Numbered from the stretch's first letter, positions 1 to 7,616 are shown. The stretch: 18,187 nt of DNA from Rhodobacteraceae bacterium UBA6273 (GCA_002440625.1 DJUV01000275.1:1-18187); one strand, 5' to 3'. The notes: generated by a model not told the origin, from the letters alone. Numbers and translations are program-made.

Positions 1-1513
1 CGTCCACCGTGTAGTGGTGGTAGACGTTGAACTGCATCATCGCCACGATCGGCTCGAATTCAGGGATGAAGGCGGAAAGGACGCCCAACTCGTTCATCCG
101 CCGCAGCGCCCGCTCCGGGTTGCCGTGCTTCAGCATGAGGTCGAGGAAGATGCCCGTTGCCTCGCGGTCCTCGCGCATGTCGTCGTCGATGAGGTCGAGG
201 TTGGCGGCCACGATGCGCATCGCCTCAGGGTGGATCAGGTAGCCGGTCCTCAGCGCCTCCTCGAAGATGCGCAGGAGGTTGAGCTTGTCGTCGAGAAATC
301 CGGCTTCGCTGACGATGTTGATGCGGCCCTTGTCGATGCGATAGCCCTCGCGCATCTTCTTGCGCCGCCGGAGGAGCCCGGCGAGCCGCGCCTCGCGCTT
401 GACATGGGTGGCTTCGAGCGTGGTCAGAAACACCCGCGTCAGTTCGCCCACCCGCGTGGCGTGGCGGAAGTAGTCCTGCATGAAATGCTCGACCGCCCGG
501 CGCCCGCCGGCATCGCCGTAACCCATCCGCGCCGCGACCTCGACCTGAAGGTCGAAGGTCAGCTGGTCCTGCGCCCGCGCGGTGATGAGATGAAGGTGGC
601 AGCGCACCGCCCAGAGGAAATCCTCGGCCGCGGCAAAGCTTTCATATTCCTCCTTGCGGAAAAGGCCGACTCCGACCAGTTCGGCGGCACGGCGGACGCC
701 GTGGATATACTTGCCGATCCAGTAGAGCGTCTGGAGGTCGCGCAAGCCCCCTTTGCCCTCCTTCACGTTCGGCTCAAGCACATAGCGCTGGCCGCCCTGC
801 CGCTTGTGCCGCTGCGCCCGTTCCTCAAGCTTCGCCTCGATGAAGTCCGAGGCGGTGTTCTTGAAAAGGTCGTTCCTGAGCCGGGTCCGCAACTCATCGG
901 CCAAGGGCTCGTAGCCGGCGACATAGCGCCGCTCCAGCAGTGCGGTGCGGATCGTATAATCCTCGCGCCCGAGCCGGATGCAGTCCTTCACCGTGCGGCT
1001 GGCATGACCGACCTTCAGCCGCATATCCCAGAAGATGTATAGCATCGTCTCGATGACGCTTTCCGCCCAGGCGGTCATCTTCCACGGCGTCAGGAACAGC
1101 AGGTCGACATCCGAGGCTGGCGCCATTTCGGCGCGGCCATACCCGCCGACGGCGAGGACCGTGATCCTCTCGCCCTCCGTCGGGTTCGAGATCGGCTGCA
1201 ACACCTTCGCCGTGACCTCGAAAGCATGCCAGACAATCGCATCCGTCAGGGCGGCATAGCCGCGCACCGTCGTACGCGCGGCACGCGGATGGGTGGCGAA
1301 ATCGGCAGCGACGGTGGCGAGGACTTCATTTCGCGCCGCGGTCAGGGTCCGCACGATCAGAGCGCGCCGCTCGCGCGGATCGGTGACGTCCGCACAAAGC
1401 CCGGCAAGATGGGCGCTGAACCGCGCCCGATCGAATAGCGCGTGACCGACAATGGTTTCAGGCAGTTCGTCGGCGGGAAAGGGCCGCGTCACGCCGTCGG
1501 GCGCGGCCCGCAA
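1..1513 (-). CDS. glnD: [Protein-PII] uridylyltransferase GlnD, N-terminal part (cut by window edge)
   Basis: Bifunctional sensor enzyme that uridylylates PII proteins when glutamine is low and de-uridylylates them when it is high; cytosolic nitrogen control. Reading the minus strand from about 1513 gives an open frame of about 504 residues to the window edge. Near residue 122 it has the nucleotidyltransferase motif GGYGRAEMAPASDVDLLFL, with the metal-binding DVD. The last residues in the window are MMQFNVYHHYTVD, the opening of the HD domain. Rest of the HD domain and the ACT domains lie beyond the edge; family members are about 900 residues. The start is uncertain: TTG at 1513 has a purine-rich AAGGCGG upstream, while GTG at 1492 has no clear ribosome binding site; no ATG is usable. 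It begins about 14 bp after the lipoprotein gene's stop, suggesting an operon. Family assignment is firm, start is not. Confidence 0.93.
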   Translation of the reverse strand, partial: MRAAPDGVTRPFPADELPETIVGHALFDRARFSAHLAGLCADVTDPRERRALIVRTLTAARNEVLATVAADFATHPRAARTTVRGYAALTDAIVWHAFEVTAKVLQPISNPTEGERITVLAVGGYGRAEMAPASDVDLLFLTPWKMTAWAESVIETMLYIFWDMRLKVGHASRTVKDCIRLGREDYTIRTALLERRYVAGYEPLADELRTRLRNDLFKNTASDFIEAKLEERAQRHKRQGGQRYVLEPNVKEGKGGLRDLQTLYWIGKYIHGVRRAAELVGVGLFRKEEYESFAAAEDFLWAVRCHLHLITARAQDQLTFDLQVEVAARMGYGDAGGRRAVEHFMQDYFRHATRVGELTRVFLTTLEATHVKREARLAGLLRRRKKMREGYRIDKGRINIVSEAGFLDDKLNLLRIFEEALRTGYLIHPEAMRIVAANLDLIDDDMREDREATGIFLDLMLKHGNPERALRRMNELGVLSAFIPEFEPIVAMMQFNVYHHYTVD

Positions 1514-1526
1514 TGTCTCGCCGCCT

Positions 1527-2705
1527 TCAGAGGCCCGCGCCGCCGAAGCTTCTGGGAGCCGGATCAATCACAACCACCTGTGAGTTCTGGATCTTTGCAA
1601 TCGCAAGGCCCCTTTCGTTGGTCCCGTCGCTCCGAAGGCGGAATACGCCGTTCACCCCGGCAAAGCCAGAGCCCTGGGTCAGCGCCGAGGTGCTGAGCGC
1701 ATTGGACTTGCCCTGACGGGCGAGCGCGCCGATGGCGGCGATTCCGTCATAGGCCAGCGCCACAACGGCGGCAGGAACCGGCGGCGCGCCATAGGCGGCG
1801 GCGTAGCGGCTTTCGAACTGGCGGCCAAGCTGTGGATCAGAGAGCGCGAAGACGCCACCCTGAAGGCCCGGCAGCGCCGCGGCCTGCGCCGGAATGTCCC
1901 AGCGCGCAAGGCCGGCAAGCTGCGCGACATCGGCCGTCAGCCCCTGTTCGCGGATCAGCTGCGTCAGGATCGGCAGGGCGCCGTCGGTCGTCGCGTCAAC
2001 GATGACGAAATCGGCGGAATTGGCGCGGGCCGAGGACACGATCTGCGGCGCCGCCGTCACCACGCCGTTCTGCGACATGGCATAGGCTACGTTGCCGACG
2101 ATGCTGGCGCCGCTGCCTGCCGCCGCCTGGGCAACGGCGGAACGCGCCTGTTCGCCCGCCGGGGTCTGGGCGCTGACCATCAGGATGCGCCGCTTGCCGG
2201 TCTGCGCGCCGTAGCGGACGACGCGGTTGGCGGTGTTCTGGAAGGTGGAACCGAGGATGAAGACGTTGCCGCCGGCAATGTCGGGGTTGTTCGAGAAGCT
2301 GAGAACATTGACGCCATTGGCGGCGACGGCGGCACCCACGGCATTCGCTTCCTGCGCGTAAAGCGGCCCGAGTACGACCTTGGCCCCCTCGCTCACCGCC
2401 TGCGCTGCAACCGCGGCCGCTTTCGCCGGCTGGCCCCCGGTCGAATAGACGCGCAGGTCGATCTGCGCGCCGCTCATGTCCGCCATCGCGAGGCGGGCGG
2501 CGTTCTCAAGCGATTTTGCCATCAGCTCGTCGGTGGTCGACCCTGACCCCGAGGGGACCAGAAGCGCCACCGGCACCGCCTCGCCACTGCCAAGGGACGG
2601 TCCGCCGCCGCCAAGAGCGATCGGTTGGCAGGCGGCGAGCGCGAGCGTGGCGGCTGCTGCCGCGCAAGTCATGAACTTGCGGCGGCTGGCGAAAAGGTCG
2701 AACAT
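1527..2705 (-). CDS. Penicillin-binding protein activator (LpoA/LppC family) lipoprotein
   Basis: Periplasmic-binding-protein-fold lipoprotein of the LpoA/LppC family, whose best-studied member activates peptidoglycan synthase PBP1a from the outer membrane. 392 residues. The N-terminus has an SRRKFM twin-arginine-like motif (residues 7-12), an Ala-rich hydrophobic stretch and the lipobox LAAC with Cys26; residue 27 is Gln, so no inner-membrane retention signal. The rest resembles the Leu/Ile/Val-binding fold (PVALLVPSGS opening; the stretch KVVLGPLYAQEANAVGAAV). It lacks the N-terminal TPR half of E. coli LpoA (about 680 residues), as alphaproteobacterial members usually do. ATG at 2705 follows AGAGGA at good spacing. 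Divergent from rsmI, as in enterobacteria, and followed closely by glnD. Family is well supported; PBP activation itself is inference. Confidence 0.88.
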   Translation of the reverse strand: MFDLFASRRKFMTCAAAAATLALAACQPIALGGGGPSLGSGEAVPVALLVPSGSGSTTDELMAKSLENAARLAMADMSGAQIDLRVYSTGGQPAKAAAVAAQAVSEGAKVVLGPLYAQEANAVGAAVAANGVNVLSFSNNPDIAGGNVFILGSTFQNTANRVVRYGAQTGKRRILMVSAQTPAGEQARSAVAQAAAGSGASIVGNVAYAMSQNGVVTAAPQIVSSARANSADFVIVDATTDGALPILTQLIREQGLTADVAQLAGLARWDIPAQAAALPGLQGGVFALSDPQLGRQFESRYAAAYGAPPVPAAVVALAYDGIAAIGALARQGKSNALSTSALTQGSGFAGVNGVFRLRSDGTNERGLAIAKIQNSQVVVIDPAPRSFGGAGL

Positions 2706-2751
2706 GGTGACATCCTCTTGCGGGCTGGAGGCGGAACGCTAACGGGGCCGG

Positions 2752-2780
2752 AGCCTATGCGGTCATTGGGCATAAGTAAA
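2752..2780 (-). promoter_or_regulatory. Candidate sigma-70-type promoter of the lipoprotein gene
   Basis: On the minus strand TTTACT (2780-2775) and TAGGCT (2757-2752) are separated by exactly 17 bases, placing a start about 40 bases before the ATG at 2705. The -10 hexamer TAGGCT is identical to the one proposed before the substrate-binding-protein gene at 10431. Seen by eye only; hexamers match the consensus 4/6 and 3/6. Confidence 0.35.
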
Positions 2781-2796
2781 CGCAAGAGCGGGGCAA

Positions 2797-3663
2797 ATGG
2801 CGGCAAACATACCTGGGCAGCAACTTCCTGCAGGGCTCTATTTCATCGCGACGCCAATCGGTGCGGCGCGCGACATCACCTTGCGCGCGCTCGACATTCT
2901 GCGCACCGCTGATGTGATCGCGGCCGAGGATACACGCTCGCTCCGCCACCTGATGGACATCCACGGCATCGCTCTCGGCGACCGGCCGCTTCTGTCCTAT
3001 CACGATCACAACGGCGAACGTGTCCGCCCGCGGATTCTCTCCGCTTTGGCCGAAGGCCGGTCGGTCGCCTATGCGTCGGAGGCCGGCACCCCCCTGGTCG
3101 CCGACCCCGGATATCAGCTTGGCGCGGCGGCGATTGCGGCGGGGCATGTCGTGACTGCGGCACCGGGGCCGTCGGCGGTGCTCGCGGCCTTGACCGTCTC
3201 GGGTCTTCCGTCCGACCGGTTCCTCTTCGCGGGATTCGCGCCGAACGCCGGCGGCCAGCGCCGGCGCTGGCTCGAGGAGATCGGCGGGATACCGGCGACC
3301 CTCATTCTCTATGAATCGCCGAAGCGCATTAACGCTTTGTTAAGGGATATGGAGTCAGTCTTCGGAACGGAGCGGCGGATCGCCGTGTGCCGCGAACTGA
3401 CCAAGAAGTTCGAAGAGGTCACGCGCGGCAGCATTGCCGAAGTCGTCGCGGCTTTCGACGGCAGGGTTGTGAAGGGCGAGATCGTCGTGCTGGTCGACCG
3501 CGCGCGCGGTGTCGCTGCGGCGGAGGCGGATATCGAGGTCGCTTTGAGGGAGGCGCTGACATGCCAGTCGGTCAAGGATGCCGCAGCCTCGGTCGCAGAA
3601 CTGACCGGGGCGCCGAAGCGGGAGGTCTACCAACTGGCCCTGAAACTCGCCGGCGGCAACTGA
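2797..3663 (+). CDS. rsmI: 16S rRNA (cytidine(1402)-2'-O)-methyltransferase RsmI
   Basis: SAM-dependent methyltransferase that 2'-O-methylates C1402 in the 16S rRNA decoding centre. 288 residues, normal for the family. Tetrapyrrole-methylase fold motifs are in order: YFIATPIG (15-22), AEDTR (43-47), EAGTPLVADPGY (95-106) and APGPSA (122-127), then LYESPKR in the second half. The usual SDAGTPL is SEAGTPL here. ATG at 2797 is preceded by a GAGCGGGG stretch, an acceptable though not ideal ribosome binding site. Divergent from the LpoA-type gene and followed after 8 bp by yraN. The coding sequence carries a perfect TTAA-N7-TTAA at 3329-3343 (see separate entry). Confidence 0.96.
   Translation: MAANIPGQQLPAGLYFIATPIGAARDITLRALDILRTADVIAAEDTRSLRHLMDIHGIALGDRPLLSYHDHNGERVRPRILSALAEGRSVAYASEAGTPLVADPGYQLGAAAIAAGHVVTAAPGPSAVLAALTVSGLPSDRFLFAGFAPNAGGQRRRWLEEIGGIPATLILYESPKRINALLRDMESVFGTERRIAVCRELTKKFEEVTRGSIAEVVAAFDGRVVKGEIVVLVDRARGVAAAEADIEVALREALTCQSVKDAAASVAELTGAPKREVYQLALKLAGGN
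3329..3343. promoter_or_regulatory. Perfect CtrA-type motif TTAA-N7-TTAA inside rsmI
   Basis: TTAACGCTTTGTTAA matches the full alphaproteobacterial CtrA consensus TTAA-N7-TTAA. It lies within the coding sequence of rsmI (codons 178-182), about 330 bp upstream of the yraN start. The motif is directly visible; binding by CtrA is inference. It shares the 10-mer AAAGCGTTAA (read on the opposite strand) with the candidate site before comM. Confidence 0.4.
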
Positions 3664-3671
3664 GGGGGCGT

Positions 3672-4013
3672 GTGGCCCATCTCGGCGGCCTTGTGGCCGA
3701 AGACAGGGTCGCCGCCGATTTCGCCCGGCGCGGAATGGACGTGGTCGCGCGCCGCTGGCGGGGGAAGTCGGGAGAGATCGACATGATTTGCCGCGAGGGA
3801 CCGGTCACCATCTTTGTCGAGGTGAAAAGTGCGGCCAGCTTCGATGCCGCCGCAGAAAGCCTCCTGCCGCGCCAGATCGCCCGCATCCGCGCCGCCGCAA
3901 GCGAATATGTCGCATCGCTCCCCGCCGGTCAGGACAGCGAGATGCGCTTTGACGTGGCCCTTGTGGATGGGGTCGGACGCATCGAAGTGCTGGAAAACGC
4001 CCTCGGCTTCTGA
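3672..4013 (+). CDS. yraN: YraN family (UPF0102) predicted endonuclease-fold protein
   Basis: Small protein of the UPF0102/YraN family, which has a PD-(D/E)XK nuclease-like fold; its biological role is poorly defined, with DNA processing or recombination proposed. From GTG at 3672 it has 113 residues, close to the family norm of about 120. Motif residues: Glu10 in LVAEDRVAADFARRG, then GEID (34-37), and FVEVKSA with Glu50 and Lys52, the expected active-site signature. The frame is open much further upstream (to 3387), but that part overlaps rsmI and does not resemble the family; GTG 3672 has a GAGGGG ribosome binding site just after the rsmI stop. Probably co-transcribed with rsmI. Sits between rsmI and gshB, two genes from comM. 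Confidence 0.9.
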   Translation: MAHLGGLVAEDRVAADFARRGMDVVARRWRGKSGEIDMICREGPVTIFVEVKSAASFDAAAESLLPRQIARIRAAASEYVASLPAGQDSEMRFDVALVDGVGRIEVLENALGF

Positions 4014-4096
4014 AGGTCCGGCTGATCGCCGATTGCATCCCGCCCGAGCCTCGGTCATCAATCGGCCCCGAAACTGGCTGAGGAAAGGCGGGCGGC

Positions 4097-5038
4097 ATGA
4101 CACTCAAGGTCGCGTTCCAGATGGACCCGATCGGGCCGATCAACATCGACGCCGATTCGACCTTTCGCATCGCGCTTGAGGCGCAGGCGCGGGGGCACCG
4201 GCTTTTCTACTACACGCCCGACCTGCTCTTTTACCGCGAGGGCCGCGTCATGGCGCGGGGCTGGCCGCTGGAGGTCCGGCGCGAGAAGGGCAATCACTAC
4301 ACGCTCGGGGACGAGACGGAGATCGACCTTGCCGACTGGGATGTGATCTGGCTGAGGCAGGACCCGCCCTTCGACATGGGTTACATTACCACGACCCATC
4401 TTCTCGACATGATCCACCCAAAGGCGCTGGTGGTGAATGATCCCTTCTGGGTCAGGAACTATCCCGAAAAGCTCCTCGTCCTGAACTTCCCCGAGATCAC
4501 GCCCCCGACGCTCATCGCCCGCGACCTGGCGATCATCCGGGAGTTCAAGCACCGGCATGGCGACATCATCCTGAAGCCGCTTTACGGCAACGGTGGCGCC
4601 GGCGTCTTCCGGCTTGACCCGAACGACCGCAACCTCGCCTCGCTGCACGAGCTTTTCACCGGCATCAGCCGCGAGCCATTGATCGCGCAGAAATACGTGC
4701 CGGCGGTGGTGAAGGGCGACAAGCGCATCATCCTTGTGAACGGTGAGCCGGTAGGCGCCATCAACCGGGTGCCGGCCGAGGGCGAGACCCGGTCGAACAT
4801 GCATGTCGGCGGTCGGCCCGAGAAGATCGGCCTCACCGACCGCGACCGCGAGATTTGTGCCGCCATCGGCCCGACCCTGCGCGACAAGGGCCAGATCTTC
4901 GTCGGCATCGACGTGATCGGCGACTGGCTGACCGAGATCAACGTGACCTCGCCGACCGGCATTCAGGAGCTTGAGCGCTTCGACGGCACGAATGCGGCGG
5001 CGAAGATCTGGGAAGCGATCGAGGCGAAGCGGCGCTGA
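4097..5038 (+). CDS. gshB: Glutathione synthetase
   Basis: ATP-grasp ligase joining gamma-glutamylcysteine and glycine, the last step of glutathione synthesis in the cytosol. 313 residues against 316 in E. coli. Visible signatures: the N-terminal [32 protein letters not shown] (85-96), the glycine-rich ATP-lid YGNGGAGVF (163-171), the conserved QKYVPAV segment, and [12 protein letters not shown] near the C-terminus. ATG at 4097 follows AGGAAAGGCGGGCGG. It follows yraN by 83 bp without an obvious terminator, so it may belong to the rsmI-yraN transcript. The downstream comM gene is convergent, with only 4 bp between the stop codons. Confidence 0.97.
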   Translation: MTLKVAFQMDPIGPINIDADSTFRIALEAQARGHRLFYYTPDLLFYREGRVMARGWPLEVRREKGNHYTLGDETEIDLADWDVIWLRQDPPFDMGYITTTHLLDMIHPKALVVNDPFWVRNYPEKLLVLNFPEITPPTLIARDLAIIREFKHRHGDIILKPLYGNGGAGVFRLDPNDRNLASLHELFTGISREPLIAQKYVPAVVKGDKRIILVNGEPVGAINRVPAEGETRSNMHVGGRPEKIGLTDRDREICAAIGPTLRDKGQIFVGIDVIGDWLTEINVTSPTGIQELERFDGTNAAAKIWEAIEAKRR

Positions 5039-5042
5039 GGCG

Positions 5043-6557
5043 CTATTTCCCGACCTGAAGGCTGAGGCGGTAGCTGACCGCCTCGGCGACATGCGGCTTT
5101 CGCACGGTTGCCTCGCCGTCGAGATCGGCGATGGTGCGCGCCACCCTTAGCACCCGGTGGTAGCCTCGCGCGGTCAGGCCGAAGCGTTCGGCAACCTTCG
5201 TCAGCAGGTCGCGGCCTTCGGTATCGGGGCTTGCGACTTCCTCCAGAAGCCGCCCCTCGGCATCGGCATTGACCCGCATCCCCGGATGCGCCTCGAACCG
5301 CCGCGTCTGCGTATTGCGCGCCGTCGCCACCCGCGTCGCGACCGTGGCCGAGCTTTCGCCGGTTTCCGGCAGGTCGAGATCGGTGAATGCGACGGGGGGC
5401 ACTTCGACGCGCAGGTCTATCCGGTCCATCAGCGGGCCAGAGATGCGGCCAAGGTAGTCCTCGCCGCATTGGGGCACGCGAGCGCAGCTGCGCGAGGGGT
5501 CGGAAAGGTAGCCGCATTTGCAGGGGTTGGCGGCGGCGACCAGAAGGAAACGGCAGGGATAGCGGATATGGGCATTGGCGCGGGCGACGACGACCTCGCC
5601 GGTCTCGATCGGCTGGCGCAGGGTTTCGAGGACGGTCCTCGGGAATTCAGGGAATTCGTCGAGGAAAAGGACGCCGTTATGGGCCAGGCTGATCTCCCCC
5701 GGTTTCGCGCCGCGCCCGCCGCCGACGATGGCGGCCATGGATGCGGTGTGGTGCGGTTCGCGGAAGGGCCGCGTCCGGCTGATCCCGCCCTCGTCGAGCA
5801 GCCCCGACAGCGAATGGATCATCGAGGTTTCGAGCGCCTCCATCGGCGTCAACGGCGGCAGGATGCCGGGCAGCCGCGCGGCGAGCATCGACTTGCCGGA
5901 GCCGGGCGTGCCCACCATCAGGAGGTGATGCCGCCCGGCGGCGGCAATCTCCAACGCGCGTTTTGCCCGCTCCTGCCCCTTCACGTCGCGCAGGTCGCGA
6001 GTGTGGGCATTGCGCGTCACCTCGCCGGGCCGGGCCGGCAGAAGGGGGGCGCGTTCGGTGAAATGGCCCACGACCTCGTCAAGCGTGGCCGCGCCGATGA
6101 CCTCCGCTCCGCCGACCCAGGCGGCCTCCGGCCCGCAGGCACGCGGGCATAAAAGCCGCCGCCCTTCGCCCGCCGCCGCCATCGCGGCGGGCAGCGCGCC
6201 GATCACCGGCACGAGCCGCCCGTCGAGTGACAACTCGCCCAGCGCCACGCTGCTCTCGACCTCTTCCCGAGGCAGGATGTCGATGGCGGCGAGGAGGGCG
6301 AGCGCGATGGGCAGGTCGAAATGCGAGCCTTCCTTTGGCAGGTCGGCGGGCGACAGGTTGATGGTGATCCGCTTTGACGGCAGCGCGATGGAGAGGGCGG
6401 TGAGCGCGGCGCGGACCCTATCGCGCGCCTCGCTCACCGCCTTGTCGGGGAGGCCGACGATAGCGAAGTTGGGCATGCCCGCGGAAACGGCGCATTGCAC
6501 CTCGACGATGCGCGCCTCGACGCCTTCGAAAGCCACCGTATAGGTGCGCGCAACCAT
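5043..6557 (-). CDS. comM: YifB/ComM family Mg-chelatase-like AAA+ ATPase
   Basis: Hexameric AAA+ helicase that promotes branch migration during integration of transforming DNA (shown for ComM in Vibrio and Acinetobacter). 504 residues, typical. N-terminal Lon-like fold domain (about 1-170), Walker A GTPGSGKS (216-223), Walker B VLFLDE (296-301), a four-cysteine insert (Cys346, 348, 358, 364) as in the family's zinc-binding loop, arginine motif GPLMDRIDLR (374-383), and a C-terminal Mg_chelatase_C domain ending in SYRLS. All catalytic motifs look intact. ATG at 6557 follows AAGGGGA at good spacing. Upstream are CtrA-like TTAA motifs, fitting published CtrA control of competence genes in Rhodobacter capsulatus. 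Convergent with gshB. Confidence 0.96.
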   Translation of the reverse strand: MVARTYTVAFEGVEARIVEVQCAVSAGMPNFAIVGLPDKAVSEARDRVRAALTALSIALPSKRITINLSPADLPKEGSHFDLPIALALLAAIDILPREEVESSVALGELSLDGRLVPVIGALPAAMAAAGEGRRLLCPRACGPEAAWVGGAEVIGAATLDEVVGHFTERAPLLPARPGEVTRNAHTRDLRDVKGQERAKRALEIAAAGRHHLLMVGTPGSGKSMLAARLPGILPPLTPMEALETSMIHSLSGLLDEGGISRTRPFREPHHTASMAAIVGGGRGAKPGEISLAHNGVLFLDEFPEFPRTVLETLRQPIETGEVVVARANAHIRYPCRFLLVAAANPCKCGYLSDPSRSCARVPQCGEDYLGRISGPLMDRIDLRVEVPPVAFTDLDLPETGESSATVATRVATARNTQTRRFEAHPGMRVNADAEGRLLEEVASPDTEGRDLLTKVAERFGLTARGYHRVLRVARTIADLDGEATVRKPHVAEAVSYRLSLQVGK

Positions 6558-6568
6558 CTGCCGTCCCC

Positions 6569-6583
6569 TTAATCTTGGTTAAC
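6569..6583. promoter_or_regulatory. TTAA-N6-TTAAC element overlapping the comM ribosome binding region
   Basis: TTAATCTTGGTTAAC on the plus strand has two TTAA half-sites separated by six bases, one fewer than the CtrA consensus of seven. It sits 11-26 bases before the comM ATG, and the proximal half overlaps the AAGGGGA ribosome binding site. If bound it would more likely repress than activate. Visible directly; function unknown. Confidence 0.25.
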
Positions 6584-6584
6584 G

Positions 6585-6624
6585 GGTAGCGCGGCGGTGG
6601 TTGAGAAAGCGTTAACGCGCTACC
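6585..6624 (-). other. Inverted repeat across the GST stop codon and comM leader
   Basis: GGTAGCGCG (6585-6593) and CGCGCTACC (6616-6624) are perfect 9-base complementary arms with a 22-base loop. On the minus strand the first arm lies in the last codons of the GST gene, the loop contains its TAA stop, and the second arm lies in the comM leader. No T-run follows, so it is not a standard intrinsic terminator. It could be a transcript structure between GST and comM. Confidence 0.35.
6601..6616. promoter_or_regulatory. Candidate CtrA-binding site upstream of comM (TTGA-N7-TTAAC)
   Basis: TTGAGAAAGCGTTAAC on the plus strand matches TTAA-N7-TTAAC with one mismatch and correct 7-base spacing. It is centred about 50 bases upstream of the comM ATG, a reasonable place for an activator site. 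It overlaps the stop codon of the GST gene (6612-6614). Published work on R. capsulatus places comM among CtrA-dependent recipient genes (from memory); binding here is inferred. Confidence 0.42.
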
Positions 6625-7481
6625 GTGGCCATGAAGGCAGGCCAGGCTTCGGGGTCGGCTAGCGTCTTGTCGCGGCAGAAGGGGTTGCAGAAGCCCCAGA
6701 CCTTGCCGTCCATCTGAAGGAAATCTGTCACCGGTTTGCTGGAATAGGGACAGGCTGTGTTTTCGGACGGCCCTTCGGCAAGGGTCGCGGTCAGCGGCAC
6801 CGGCCCGGGCCAGGGGCGGGTCGCGTAGGGCATGTCGTAACTCGGCTGATGCGTCTTTTCGGCGGCACCCATCGCGCGCCAGCGGCGGAAGGACAGGTCG
6901 GAGAGATGCGCCCTCACATAATCCATCGCCGGTGCCGAAACCGGCAGGTTGTAGGTGGCAACCCGCGTGGCGACCGGCGCGTAAAAGGCATCCGCCGCCG
7001 AGTAGCGGCCGAAGAGCCAGGGGCCGCCGGCGGCGAAACGGTCGCGTGCCCTTGCCCAGATAGCCTCGATCCGCGCGAGATCGCCCAGAACCTCCCTGCG
7101 CGGCGCGGAATCGACGTAGCTGACCTTCAGGTTCATCGGACAGTCGCCTCTGAGTGAGGCAAAACCTGCGTGCATCTCGGCGCAAAGATAGCGCGCCATG
7201 GCGCGGGCCGCCGGGTCCTCGGGCCAGAGGCCCGCTTTGGGGTGGCGCTCGGCCAGCGTCTCCGCGATGGCGAGGGTTTCGCCGATCACCTCGCCTTCGG
7301 GCGTGCGCATGGCCGGGGCCAGCCGCGCCGGGGCGAACTCGGCAAGGAGCCGGTTGAAATCGTCGCTGTAAAGCACGCCGAGATGGCATTTCACCGGGAT
7401 GCCGAACTTCTCGAAGAGAAGCCAGCCCCTGAGGGACCAGCTCGAATGGCTGCGGTCGCCGATGGCGAGGTGGTAGGTCAT
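6612..7481 (-). CDS. Glutathione S-transferase-like protein with C-terminal YHS/TRASH-like tail
   Basis: Thioredoxin-fold GST-type protein, 289 residues from ATG 7481, which follows GGAG at good spacing; an upstream in-frame ATG (7565) would add 28 residues with no GST similarity and was not used. The N-terminal domain (about 1-80) has SHSSWSLRGW (11-20) with a likely catalytic Ser, and the cis-Pro/GEVIGETLAIAETLAE segment that binds glutathione; an alpha-helical domain (90-210) follows. Residues 243-282 add a segment ACPYSSKP...GFCNPFC...ADPEAW with Cys244, Cys265 and Cys269, resembling the YHS/TRASH metal-binding pattern. Substrate unknown. Upstream of comM on the same strand with a 54 bp gap. 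GST call is firm; tail assignment is my pattern match. Confidence 0.85.
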   Translation of the reverse strand: MTYHLAIGDRSHSSWSLRGWLLFEKFGIPVKCHLGVLYSDDFNRLLAEFAPARLAPAMRTPEGEVIGETLAIAETLAERHPKAGLWPEDPAARAMARYLCAEMHAGFASLRGDCPMNLKVSYVDSAPRREVLGDLARIEAIWARARDRFAAGGPWLFGRYSAADAFYAPVATRVATYNLPVSAPAMDYVRAHLSDLSFRRWRAMGAAEKTHQPSYDMPYATRPWPGPVPLTATLAEGPSENTACPYSSKPVTDFLQMDGKVWGFCNPFCRDKTLADPEAWPAFMATVAR

Positions 7482-7587
7482 GCTGGTCTCCGGTTCCGGT
7501 GTCGCGGCGAGACTAGCCGGGGTGCGCCGGTCCTGCACATCGCAATTTGTGCGGCCTTTCATCAAGAGGTCTGATGTGAGGCGCGGC

Positions 7588-7616
7588 TTGTCATCAGGGC
7601 GGGGCGGACCTAATCC
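7588..7616 (+). promoter_or_regulatory. Candidate promoter of coaBC
   Basis: TTGTCA (7588-7593) is followed after 17 bases by TAATCC (7611-7616), putting a start about 25 bases before the coaBC ATG. The -35 is 5/6, the -10 only weakly matches. Lies in the 166-bp divergent region between the GST gene and coaBC. That region also has a small inverted repeat GCACA-N8-TGTGC near 7534-7551, with no known meaning. Confidence 0.3.

Noticed and set aside
14..1042. Long plus-strand open frame of 342 codons
   Set aside because: It is the antisense of glnD; the minus strand reads an unmistakable nucleotidyltransferase/HD protein, and high GC gives long false frames.
3387..3671. Extension of yraN upstream to an ATG at 3387
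   Set aside because: Would overlap rsmI for over 270 bp and adds Arg/Gly-rich sequence with no YraN similarity; GTG 3672 has a ribosome site.
7534..7551. Inverted repeat GCACA-N8-TGTGC between GST and coaBC
   Set aside because: Short arms; such repeats are expected by chance and nothing ties it to a regulator.
7482..7565. Longer GST start at 7565
   Set aside because: The 28 extra residues do not resemble the family, and the ATG at 7481 has a GGAG site and begins the GST fold directly.
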